Of a stretch of DNA of 64,000 bases, positions 11,487-21,942 are shown in pieces. A model generated the notes under the pieces. That model did no database searches. It had not been told where the DNA came from and saw only the letters and a list, made by a program, of their open reading frames with translations. Source of the stretch: Platanthera guangdongensis (taxonomy: Eukaryota > Streptophyta > Magnoliopsida > Asparagales > Orchidaceae). Location of the stretch: contig CM077150.1 in NCBI GenBank assembly GCA_039583875.1, positions 185,756,375 to 185,820,374 of the forward strand. The letters run 5' to 3'. The stretch's first letter is position 1; each line of letters starts with the position of its first letter. Position numbers and translations under genes: made by a program.

Positions 11487-12338
11487 TGAAAGTCCACCTA
11501 GTGTCAACTATCTTCACCTATGGGGGGGGGAATAGGTGACGTGCAGCGTTTTTGCGGAATTTAAATTGTACCTGCACACGAAAATAAAACAACACAGCAA
11601 ACAGAGTACACAAGCTATTTATAGTGGTTCCCCGATTTGGGTACATCCACTTTCCCCCTTTGACCTATCTCCCAACAAGGGACGACTCGGTCTCTTCACC
11701 AACAGGATTGAAATCCAATCCTTGCACTATCGGAAGGAACCCTTCCACACGTAGAAGTCAACACTCCCACAACACGGGTTGCACCCAACCCTTACAACTA
11801 GGAACCAACGTTCCTTTACAACAAAAGTAAAACTAGAATGTACAAGAGATACAAACTACTTTTGGAGACTAGGGTGTCCCTCTTCGTTTGACGACGATCG
11901 AAGAGTCCACAACCAGAGATCTCGCTTGGAGAGAATCTCCACGGAACCGGCGGTGGCAAGATGGGCGGCGGCTTGGTTCACGGGATCGGCGGCGACAACG
12001 GTGTGCGGCTGCTGTACTTTGGAGATCCAAACTTCGTAGCGAAGCTAGCTAGGTCTTCCAACGGTCACTCTAGGATCGATTGTCTCGATCGATTCGGACG
12101 GGGAAGTTTTTCCCGATCAACAAATCGAGAGATAAGGGATCTCTGGATAGACGCGTGAGACTCTAAGCATGGCTAAGCTTCTATCGCCGGGAGATCTGGA
12201 GGAAACCACGATCAAACGACCGGCGATCGACTTGCACGAGCAGCGACGGCGGCAGAGCTGTTTCCCGATTCTAGGTCAAGGTCGGCTGCTCGTTTTTCGT
12301 CTTTTTCTCTGTGTGTTTTTACTGTTCAAAAATACCCG

Positions 12339-12349
12339 TATATATATAC
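12339..12349 (-). promoter_or_regulatory. SIR-B LTR TATA box (left LTR)
   Basis: GTATATATATAC is self-complementary and lies about 130 bp downstream (minus sense) of the box array. The identical copy in the right LTR is at 19763-19773. Confidence 0.6.
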
Positions 12350-12475
12350 ACAAGTAAACACCTTAATGACCGTTGTGGGTCCCACAAGAAGAAACCCTAA
12401 ATCCGGTTCAAAATAGTGCCAGCGGCAGAATCCGGTCCAGCTTTTTCCCGAAAATTGCCCAAGTAAAAATCGGCG

Positions 12476-12716
12476 AGAATCACCTGTGATTCTCGTCGAA
12501 TCGTCGAGAATCAAGGGTGATTCTCGACGATTCGGCGAGAGTCACAAAGTGATTCTCGACGATTCGTCGAGAATCACAAAGTGATTCTCGTCGAATTTGA
12601 CTTGATTGCACTCTGATTTAGCCGGCGAGAATCAGCCTGTGATTCTCGACGATTCGGTTAGAATCACTAGTGATTCTCGCCGAATCGGCGAGAATCACTT
12701 GGTGATTCTCGTCGAT
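12476..12716. repeat. SIR-B U3 box array, 32-bp units (seven units)
   Basis: Units pair CGAGAATCAC with GTGATTCTCG, joined by CGACGATTCG or CGCCGAATCGGCG, so each unit is a near-perfect dyad. A non-repeat spacer at about 12595-12622 splits the array. The unit at about 12657-12688 has no counterpart in the right LTR. The array sits upstream of the TATA box on the minus strand. Confidence 0.85.
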
Positions 12717-13051
12717 TCTTACTTAGATGATTTTTCGTCTTACGCCTCTGAGCTGCTCTTTGACTCATCCTTGCTCCTTGTCTGCTCTTGCATAAACACA
12801 GCCCTATACTTGAAAGAAAGTGCAATCCAATAGAGAGAGTACACGTAGGCCAACACACTGATCTGCTCAACGAGGGATTACGTCGTGCAGACCCGTTTAT
12901 ATTGACCTACTGCACCTTGACATTGGTGTGCACTTAGCGTAGAATAACTGCAAGCACAACTTGAAATATTTTGTCAAAAACATTGCCTATTTACCTTAGC
13001 TAGTTCAGGGGCTTCTTCAAATCAGGTACGTTGTGGATACAATACCCAACA

Positions 13052-13330
13052 ATCTCCCCCTATTTGAAGAAGCCTAAACCCTACAAGCTAAGGTGAATAG
13101 AGCGTATGGGAATGAAAATCATAACCTTGGAATTGAGGTGAGAGAGATATTCATTACCAGTACCGGTTTCTTGAGAGCAAGCTTTGGAGCCACCTTAGCC
13201 TTAGCCGAGAGGGTAATCTCCCCCTTTTCGGCTTCTGCAAATCGGGGTCTGTAGCATTTGACCCCTTGCTCCCCCTCAGTTCTTGCACCTATGCTCACAC
13301 TTGAGTACCTTGCTCCCCCTCAGTTCTTGC
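13052..13330 (-). other. SIR-B polypurine tract and extra polypurine copies
   Basis: On the minus strand AATAGGGGGAGATT (13051-13064) adjoins the LTR and is the plus-strand primer. Further polypurine copies with the same GGGGGAG core occur at about 13217-13226, 13268-13276 and 13310-13318; the last two lie within a short direct repeat (CTCCCCCTCAGTTCTTGCAC on the plus strand). Multiple polypurine tracts before the 3' LTR are a known Sirevirus feature. Confidence 0.8.
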
Positions 13331-13354
13331 ACGAGTCTGAAGCTTCTGTAGTCT

Positions 13355-16300
13355 TCATTCCTCATAGTTTAGCATCCCTAATTCAGTTTTGAAAAGACTG
13401 AACTTGGCTTCGTCTAAGGGCTTTGTGAATATATCTGCAATCTGCTTGTCCGTGGGGACATAACAGAGAGAGATGTCCTTGTTCTCCACATGCTCCCGAA
13501 TGAAGTGGTATCGCACTTCAATATGCTTCGTTCTGCTGTGCGATACCAGATTATTGGCAATTGCAATTGCACTGGAGGAGTCGCAGTACATTGGAACTTC
13601 CTTGAACTGAAGGTCGTAGTCGGCTAACTGGTTTCTGATCCATAGGAGTTGTGCGCAACAGCTGCTTGCCGAGATGTACTCAGACTCTGCTGTGGAGGTT
13701 GCAACACAATTCTGTTTCTTGCTATTCCATGAAATAAGCCTTCGTCCGAGGAATTGACACGTCCCGGAGGTGCTTTTCCTGTCATCCCTACTCCCTGCAA
13801 AATCAGCATCTGAAAAACCTATTAGCTCGACATCATTGTTTCTCGGGTACCACAAGCCAAGATTGGGAGTACCTTTAAGGTATCTTAGAATTCGCTTTGC
13901 AGCGACATAGTGAGATTCCTTAGTGTTCACCTGATATCTGGCACAGACACATGTGGAGAACATGATATCCGGTCTACTGGCAGTAAGGTAGAGCAGGGAT
14001 CCAATGATGCTTCTGTATTTGGTTTCATCGAAAGGTTTACCTTTCTCATCCTTATCCAGAGACATAGTGGATCCCATTGGAGTCCTCATAGAGGTTGCAT
14101 TCTCCATACCAAATCTCTTAAGGAGTTCATTTGTGAACTTCGTCTGAGAGATGAAGATTCCATCCTCAGACTGTTTCACTTGAAGTCCCAAGAAATACTT
14201 GAGCTCTCCCATACTGCTCATTTCAAACTTTCCTTGCATAAGTTTAGAAAACTTTTTGCAAAGATTGTTGTCCGTTGAGCTGAATATAATGTCATCGACA
14301 TAGATTTGCACCAGCAAAATCTTGTCTTTGACTTCCCTGAGAAATAATGTTTTATCTATTTTACCTCTAGAGAACTTGTTCTCAAGAAGAAAACTAGATA
14401 AAGTCTCATACCAAGCTCGTGGAGCTTGTTTTAAACCATATAGAGCTTTATTGAGAAAATACACATGATTGGGATAAGTAGGATTGACAAAATCTGGGGG
14501 TTGAGCGACGTATACTTCCTCCTTCAGGTCTCCGTTCAAGAAAGCTGATTTCACATCCATTTGATAGACTGTGAATCCTTTGTGCGAAGCATACGCCAGG
14601 AACAGTCTGATTGCCTCGAGCCTTGCCACTGGTGCGAAGGTCTGGTCGAAGTCAATCCCCTCCTCCTGTCTGTAACCTTGAGCCACCAGCCTGGCCTTGT
14701 TCTTTACGATGACACCATGTTCATCCAGTTTGTTTCTGAAGATCCACTTGGTGCCAATCACATTCTGCTTGTGTGGTCTGGGAACCAGCGTCCAAACGTT
14801 GCATCGTTCGAATTGATGTAGTTCATCTTGCATGGCCAAAATCCATGCAGCGTCTTTGTTCGCTTCGTCGAACTTCTTTGGCTCAACCTGTGACAGGAAG
14901 CTAAGATGCAAAACTTTGTTAATAGTACCTCTTCGAGTTCTGACACCGACACGAGGATCTCCGATGATATGATCTCTAGGATGATCTCTCACGTGCCGGA
15001 GCTCTAGAAGTCTAGTGTCTGGAGCTTCGACTACTTCTTGGGCTTCTCCTTCTTCTAAGAGATTTGTTCCATTTTGATCTTCAACATTCCCAGATGACGT
15101 GGAGGTGGAAACTTTGACGTACTTAGGAGTTTCATCTTTAGCGGTCTCATCGAGATCCAGCTGTTCAAGTCGTGCACCTGCATCTTCAAGAATACCACTG
15201 GAAGAATTGTTGTTAAGCAAACTTCCTTCATCAAATACAGCATTAATTGATTCTTCTACCACTAGGGTTTTCTTATTGAAGACCCTATATGCCCGACTGT
15301 GGGAACTATAGCCCATGAATATGCCTTCGAAGCATTTTTCACCAAATTTAGTACGCGGGTACTTCCCATTATTCAGTATATAGCATCGGCAACCAAAGAT
15401 CCTCAAGTAGGACATGGTTGGTTTCCTGCCTCTCAGTAGCTCATAAGGCGTCTTACGATGATGCTTGTTGATCAATGCTCGGTTTTGTACATGACAAGTT
15501 GTATTGACAGCCTCTGGCCAGAAGTATTCTGGGAGAGAAGCGTCTTTCAACATTGTCGTGCAGGCTTCAATGAGAGTTCTATTTCTCCTCTCCGCAACTC
15601 CATTTTGCTGAGGAGTGCGCAGGGAGGAAAACTCATGAAAGATACCTTGTTCTTCACAAAACTCTGTCATAGCACTAGATTCGAATTCTGTTCCATGGTC
15701 ACTTCTGATTTTGACCACTGAGCAGTTAAATTCGTTCTGAACCTGCTTGACAAAACTAGTGAAGATGTCAAACGTATCTGACTTTCATTTTAAGAAGAAC
15801 ACCCATGTAAACCGAGAATGATCATCAACTATCACTAGCGTATAGGACTTGCCTCCCAAGCTATGAACTTGCATTGGACCAAACAAGTCCATATATAGAA
15901 GGTAAAGACATCGGGAAGAGTCTTTGTCTGCAATGCTCTTAAAGGTAGCCTGAGTCTGTTTGCCCATCTGGTATGCAGGACATGGGTTATCTTTGATGCA
16001 CTTGATAACGGGAGCATCCCTTACTAAGTTTTTAGAAAACAGCATACTAATTGTTTTGAAATTAATATGTGTCAATCTCTTGTGTCATTTTTCACAAATA
16101 GATGCACTTCCTGTTGCCACAAGGCATACGGGGGTAGATGAATCTAAACTGAGAAAATCTAAGCAGAAGATATTTCTGCTCCTAATGCCTGATAATACCG
16201 TCTCAGAAGAGATACGTGAAATTATCAGACATTTATCCTTGCAGAACTTAACGTCATAACCTTTGTCACATAACTGACTTACACTAATCAGGTTATGGTT

Positions 16301-16522
16301 TAACCCTTCAACATAAGCCACGTCGGTGATAGAGATTATACCGTTGGAAATCATACCGTAACCTCTGGTGACTCCTCGATCTGACCCTCCAAAGATGACT
16401 TTGGGTCCATTCTCGACTGGAGTGTAATCACGCAGCAGGCTTCTTGTCCCAGTCATGTGCCGGGAGCATCCACTGTCCAAGTACCAGATTGGCGTTTTGG
16501 TGGCCTTTGGATATTCCTGCAA
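13355..16522 (-). pseudogene. pol: SIR-B pol: protease, integrase, reverse transcriptase, RNase H
   Basis: One minus-strand frame with two stops: TGA at 16085-16087, where WHKRL is expected (TGG to TGA), and TGA at 15785-15787 in the integrase after WVFFLK. Order: protease (WYLDSGCSRHMTG), GAG-pre-integrase, integrase core ([25 protein letters not shown]), reverse transcriptase ([22 protein letters not shown]) and RNase H ([26 protein letters not shown]). This is the Ty1/copia order, integrase before reverse transcriptase. The frame has no ATG at its start and differs from gag by one frame. A GTTTTGCAG sequence directly precedes it on the minus strand (plus 16517-16525). It ends at 13355 with no further ORF. 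Confidence 0.93.
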
Positions 16523-16547
16523 AACAAAATCAATTTCCCTTAGGAAC

Positions 16548-18821
16548 TCAATCGAACTTGGGTCCTAGATTCTTGGTTAGCATACTCCCCCTCGGTTGGT
16601 TAACCCTACGAGTGGTCGGCCTCGCATTGCTAACATAGGGAGTCTCGAGATACCTTGGATTAAACCAACAATCCACGGCAAAGTGACCGACTTTGCCACA
16701 GCACCAACAGTCGAATCTGTTATACCTCTTCCTAGGCTCCTGCCTTACCCTGGGAATGGTGGGTACAGCCGGGGCCTTGGATCTGGAGGTGGACGCCTCA
16801 TAGTGATTGCAGTCACATGACTTCTTCACCTTCTGTTTCGTCAGTATAACAGGCTTGACTCTTGGTGCCTGCTTTCCATTATGGCCGCTAGAGAATTGAC
16901 CACAATTTCTCATGTGGATTTCCTCATAAGGTGCCTTGAAGGCACTCTCACCGAAGTTCCGGGGAAAGGTCCAACCATCATATCGGCTCTTTGGCTTTGC
17001 AATCGAGGGCCGGAAATGATGACCAAAGGTTGATTCAAAGTCATGTTGGTTGCAAGGAAAGCTAAGCTTTCTGAACGCAATAGGACTAAGCGGAGCCTTT
17101 CCCTTTTCATCAGTAGAGGCCTTCTTGGCGGCCTTATTCTTCCTCTGGTTCCTGTTTCTCCTGGATGAGGAACCAGATACCCCTACATGCCGCAAGCCAG
17201 CTCCTTTTGCCTGAGCAGAGAAGGTATCAACTACTGGAAGAACAGTTTTTGGCATAGAGAAGCTCTTGACGATCTTCCTTTCTGCCGCAAGTTGTTCTTC
17301 CAACTTGTCGACTTCCTCCTGCTTAAGATCAAGGAGTTTGAGGGACTCTGAATGCTTTGAAGTTAGGTCAAGATGCTCCTGTCGGAGAGAAATCAAACTG
17401 GTGACCTCTTCCCTTAGGGAGACACACTCACCCTTAAGGAATTTCACTTCCTTTTTCTCAGCCTTCAATCTCTTACGGCACTCCTCGAAAGTGTTGAGCA
17501 GAAGCTCATACTTCTCGAGGAGCTCTGCTTCACGGGCCGAAAGGCTATCTTCAGTTTCATCATCCTGAGACTCAGGATCAGATTCAGAGTCGGAGAGAGG
17601 GGTATGAGCTTTTACCTTCCCAGTAAATGGGAGGCATTCTCCTTCTGAGTCGGAGCGACCCACCAGCCCGAAGTAGGCTTCCTCATCATCACTGGAGTCT
17701 GAAGAATCAGACTCACTCAGTGTCTTTGGCCTTTTGGCGATGTAGCTCCGCTCTTTCTTCTTATCTCTAGAGGATTTGTGCTCCTCTCCTTTCCCTTTTT
17801 CTCTCTTGCCTTGATAGCAGTCGGCCACGACGTGTCCTGGCTTATTGCATCCAAAGCAAATAATGTCAGAGGAGCGATGTTTGTTCGATTTAGAAGCATA
17901 CCTGTCAGAAGAATAATTTTTCTTCTGATGCCTGGAGGAGGAGCCGTCTTTCTTTCTTTGATTCCTCATCTTGAGGAACTTCTTGAACTCTCGGGTGATG
18001 AGGGAGAAATCCTCCTCCGACAGCTCTGAGCTGTAGGAGCAAGGCTCGGAGTCCTCCTCCTCATCCTTTTTCCTGGCACGGTATGAAACCGCACCCTTGC
18101 CTTTTCTGGAGTGATTGGCTTTTAGAGCCACAGTCTTTTCTTTGGCTGCAGCCTTCTCTGCTTCTTCTTCTGCTTTCCTGGTGTTCAGTTGAAGCTCATA
18201 GGACATCAGCTTCCCAAACAGATTTTGCGGGTCTGTTTCAGCTAGTCTGTCAAACTCTCGGATGGCGCAGATCTTTGTGTCTCATTCCTTAGTAAGGGAT
18301 CTAAGGAATTTATCATTGAGTTCACCATTAGTGAACACCCTTCCGTATCCTTTGAGGGCATTGACAATCTTGAGGAAGTTCTCGAAGGTGACTCCGATCT
18401 CTTCCTTAGGCCCTTGTCTGAAGGCCTCATATTTCTGGTTCAGGAGGGATCTACGATCATCCCTCACTTCATCAGTGCCCTCCATAAGAATGATCAGGCA
18501 ATGCCAGATCTCCTTTGATGTCCTGCAGTTGCAGAAGTTCTGCATCATTGAGTCATCAACCGCGCTGACCAGAATGTTCTGCGCCTTCTTGTCAAGTACC
18601 ACGAGCACCATCTCGTCCTTGTCCATTTCAGAAAGTTTCTTCGGCACTTTCTTGGTAGGATCAATGGTGGAGACCTTAGTGGGGGCATAAGGTCCCTCAT
18701 CCATGATCATAAAGAGTCGAGGGTCAACTGCTTCCATGTAGAACCGGATCCTTTCCTTCCAGATAGGAAAGTTGATCATGGTGCACACTGGGATCTTGCC
18801 TGTGTACTTGATCCCGTCCAT
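16548..18821 (-). pseudogene. gag: SIR-B gag with two zinc knuckles and coiled coil
   Basis: The chosen start is the ATG at 18821, giving MDGIKYTGKIPVC; the frame is 758 codons with one stop, TGA at 18282-18284, where a Trp is found in SIR-C. Residues about 1-190 form the UBN2-type gag domain (FPIWKERIRFYME). A CCHC knuckle, CFGCNKPGHVVADC, is followed by acidic Ser-rich sequence and a long coiled coil (ELLEKYELLLNTFEECRKRL onwards). A second knuckle-like CWCCGKVGHFAVDC lies near the C-terminus. The long gag with a coiled coil and second knuckle matches SIR-C and is characteristic of Sireviruses. Confidence 0.92.
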
Positions 18822-18897
18822 GGTAGATGTTTTCCTTCTTCTTGACACTAGCGGCAGGATTCTACTCAAGGTGTTAACCTTTTTGATGAGCAACCTC

Positions 18898-18909
18898 CCT
18901 CTGATACCA
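18898..18909 (-). other. SIR-B primer binding site
   Basis: On the minus strand TGGTATCAGAGG lies two bases after the end of the 5' LTR. It is complementary to the 3' end of initiator tRNA-Met apart from the last bases. Confidence 0.85.
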
Positions 18910-18911
18910 CT

Positions 18912-20444
18912 TGAAAGTCCACCTAGTGTCAACTATCTTCACCTATGGGGGGGGAATAGGTGACGTGCAGCGTTTTTGCGGAATTTAAATTATACCTGCA
19001 CACGAAAATAAAACAACACAGCAAACAGAGTACACAAGCTATTTATAGTGGTTCCCCGATTTGGGTACATCCACTTTCCCCCTTCGACCTATCTCCCAAC
19101 AAGGGACGACTCGGTCTCTTCACCAACAGGATTGAAATCCAATCCTTGCACTATCGGAAGGAACCCTTCCACACGTAGGAGTCAACACTCCCACAACACG
19201 GGTTGCACCCAACCCTTACAACTAGGAACCAACGTTCCTTTACAACAAAAGTAAAACTAGAATGTACAAGAGATACAAACTACTTTTGGAGACTAGGGTG
19301 TCCCTCTTCGTTTGACGACGATCGAAGAGTCCACAACCCGAGATCTCGCTTGGAGAGAATCTCCATGGAACCGGCGGCTGCAAGATGGGCGGCGACTTGG
19401 TTCACGGGATCGGCGGCGACAACGGTGTGCGTATGCTGTACTTTGGAGATCCAAACTTCGTAGCGAAGCTAGCTAGGTCTTCCAACGGTCACTCTAGGAT
19501 CGATCATCTCGATCGATTCGGACGGGAAAGTTTTTCCCGATCAACAAATCGAGAGACAAGGGATCTCTGGATAGACGCGTGAGACTCTAAGCTTGGCTAA
19601 GCTTCTGTCGCCGGGAGATCTGGAGGAAACCACGATCAAACGACCGACGATCGACTTGCACGAGCAGCGACAGCGGCGGAGCTGTTTCGCGATTCTAGGT
19701 CAAGGTCGGCTGCTCGTTTTTCGTCTTTTTCTCTGTGTGTTTTTACTGTTCAAAAATACCCGTATATATATACACAAGTAAACACCTTAATGACCGTTGT
19801 GGGTCCCACAAGAAGAAACCCTAAATCCGGTTCAAAATAGTGCCAGCGGCAGAATCCGGTCCAGCTTTTTCCCGAAAATTGCCCAAATAAAAATCGGTGA
19901 GAATCACCTGTGATTCTCGTCGAATCGTCGAGAATCAAGGGTGATTCTCGACGATTCGACGAGAGTCACAAAGTGATTCTCGACGATTCGTCGAGAATCA
20001 CAAAGTGATTCTCGTCGAATTTGACTTGATTGCACTCTGATTTAGCCGGCGAGAATCAGCCAGTGATTCTCGACGATTCGGCGAGAATCACTTGGTGATT
20101 CTCGTCGATTCTTACTTAGATGATTTTTCGTCTTACGTCTCTGAGCTGCTCTTTGACTCATCCTTGCTCCTTGTCTGCTCTTGCATAAACACAGCCCTGT
20201 ACTTGAAAGTAAGTGCACTCCAATAGAGAGAGTACACGTAGGCCAACACACTGATCTGCTCAACGAGGGATTACATCGTGCAGACCCGTGTATATTGACC
20301 TACTGCACCCTGACATTAGTGTGCACTTCGCGTGGAATAACTGCAAGCACAACTTGAAATATTTTGTCAAAAACATTGCCTATTTACCTTAGCTAGTTCA
20401 GGGGCTTCTTCAAATCAGGTACGTTGTGGATACAATACCCAACA
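18912..20444 (-). repeat. SIR-B 5' LTR (right copy)
   Basis: Nearly identical to 11487-13051 with the same ends. It carries six instead of seven box units (19897-20112), TATA at 19763-19773 and an eight-base G tract on the plus strand (18947-18954). On the minus strand this LTR would drive transcription of the element. Confidence 0.95.
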
Positions 20445-20602
20445 CTGTGTTTGGAGACTCATTGTAGACTGACATTGGTCTACACTTAGCAATTAAGTCA
20501 TGTAAACACTTAACAAAAAGTGCATCAAATACAAACTTAATTAATCTTAGTTTAAGGGTGACTTCATACAAATCTTGGCTATTGTGGATGCAATACCCAA
20601 CA
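20445..20602 (-). repeat. SIR-A LTR, right part, with SIR-B target duplication
   Basis: The first five bases are the right copy of the CTGTG target duplication. The rest ends GTGGATGCAATACCCAACA, the Sirevirus LTR terminus on the plus strand (minus-strand start TGTTGGGTATTG). There is no polypurine tract after it, so on the minus strand this is the outer end of a 5' LTR or a solo LTR. The flanking target sequence would be CGATG (20603-20607). Confidence 0.8.
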
Positions 20603-20622
20603 CGATGCCATAGAACGGAAGT

Positions 20623-21741
20623 TGTAGCGTGGTCGCTTTCTAGAAAACTCCATTAAACTCACCAAAATCATGCTCTCTTGAGCCCGATGTCTCTCCTAAT
20701 TTTGGATCTAAAGATCTAGCACCAAGATCGAGTTTGTCTCCTTGGTGGCATGATGACGATCTTCTAAGCACCAACCTTCCTTCAAGCTTATTCTTTCAAG
20801 AAGGTTTCTGGTCTCAGTTCTAGAGTGGTGCGCAAGAAGAGAGGAAAGTCTAGTGGAGAAAACTTCTCGTAGGTTTTTACTAACAGGTGAGGGGAAAGTC
20901 CTTCTCATACCTTTGAATGACATGTGCCACATGTCACTTCCTTATTAGACCAAAACCACCTCCCAACCTTGGGAAGAGCAAAGATTGGTCATAGGTACTT
21001 AAATAAGCATGGGAAAGTCATGTCATATAACTCATTAGAAGAAGCCGAAATAAAGGAATAGGAGCAGGACATACCGCACTGCTCGCTGTACCCCACTCGA
21101 ACGATCGTCGAGTTCACTCGAACGATCGTCGAGTTCACTAGAACGTTCGTCGAGTTCACTCGAATGTTCGTCGAGTTCACTGGAACGTTCGTCGAGTTCA
21201 CTCGAACGTTCGTCGAGTTCACTGGAACGTTCGTCGAGTTCACTCGAACTTTCGTCGAGTTCACTCGAACGTTCGTCGAGTTCACTCGAACATTCGTCGA
21301 GTTCACTCGAACGTTCGTCGAGTTCACTCGAACGTTCCTCGAGTTCACTCGAACGTTCGTCCAGTTCACTCGAACGTTCGTCGAGTTCACACGACCGCTC
21401 GTCGAGTTCACACGACCGTTCCTCGAGTTCACTCGACCGTTCCTTGAGTTCACTCGACCGTTCCTCGAGTTCACTCGACCGTTTCTTGAGTTCACTCGAC
21501 CGTTCCTCGAGTTCACTCGACCGTTCGGTCCGTCGAGTTCACTCAACCGTTCGGTTCGTCGAGTCAACTCGACGGCTCGTCGAGTTCACTCGACGGCACG
21601 TCGAGTCAACTCTACGCTCTGACCTACCAACCACTCGTGTGACCTTGGGCTTTCTCTCCCAAAATTTTCTCTATCAGGCCTAAGCCACCCCTGGTGACAC
21701 AAAATAAGCACGAAGGGTATAGATCAAAATGGGACGTTACA
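20623..21741 (-). repeat. LTR-like block with 21-bp tandem repeats
   Basis: The right edge on the minus strand is TGTAACGTCCC, a common Ty3/gypsy LTR start; the left edge could be TGTAGCG (ending CGCTACA on the minus strand). No matching target duplication, primer site or partner LTR was found, so the boundaries are tentative. It holds a 21-bp tandem array (about 21087-21607) and no supported gene. It may be a solo LTR. Confidence 0.35.
21087..21607. repeat. 21-bp tandem array, about 24 copies, TCGA core
   Basis: The unit CACTCGAACGTTCGTCGAGTT repeats at an exact 21-bp period with point variants; later units change to CACTCGACCGTTCCTCGAGTT. Each unit holds the palindrome CGAACGTTCG, and adjacent units form ACTCGA...TCGAGT dyads. 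Since 21 is a multiple of three, both strands show long ORFs that are artefacts. Confidence 0.9.
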
Positions 21742-21942
21742 ATTACTGCTCGAAGCTCGCCTGGATAACAAGGTCTATGAAGCTCGCTCGTGCTGCTGGG
21801 TGGTCGCACGACCTGGCGAGTATGATCCTCGCTTGTGTCTAAGAGTCCTCTTATGCCCCTTGTTGGTCATTAAATACTGATCGGGCCTTCATGTACTGGT
21901 GCTGCTTGTTGACTTGTTGGCTGCTGATCGCTGATCATTGAT

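Larger units (their letters stand above)
11487..13051 (-). repeat. SIR-B 3' LTR (left copy)
   Basis: Starts TGAAAGTCCACC and ends CAATACCCAACA on the plus strand. Read on the minus strand the order is U3 with seven 32-bp box units (12476-12716), TATA (12339-12349), then R/U5 with a C9 tract (G9 at 11522-11530 on the plus strand) close to the end. The C tract corresponds to the C-rich terminal signal reported for Sireviruses. It is 32 bp longer than the other LTR because of one extra box unit. Confidence 0.95.
11487..20444 (-). mobile_element. SIR-B: complete Sirevirus (Ty1/copia), minus strand, no third ORF
   Basis: Two nearly identical LTRs (1565 and 1533 bp) with TG...CA ends, a CTGTG duplication on both sides, a tRNA-Met-type primer site and a polypurine tract define a complete insertion. 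Gag and Pol are read on the minus strand. Each carries only a few stops (one in gag, two in pol), so the insertion is fairly young although not coding-competent. The pol stop is followed directly by the 3' non-coding region, so no env-position ORF is present, unlike SIR-C. It is inserted in the SIR-A LTR, i.e. an LTR of a related family. Confidence 0.95.

Noticed and set aside
11536..12357. Small plus-strand ORFs duplicated at 18960-19781
   Set aside because: Identical pairs exist because these are the two SIR-B LTRs; they read against the direction of the element and have no domain.
21164..21622. Long ORFs on both strands made of seven-residue repeats (FTRTFVE and RVNSTNV types)
   Set aside because: They are translations of a 21-bp tandem repeat whose period is divisible by three; no non-repeat domain and frames open on both strands.
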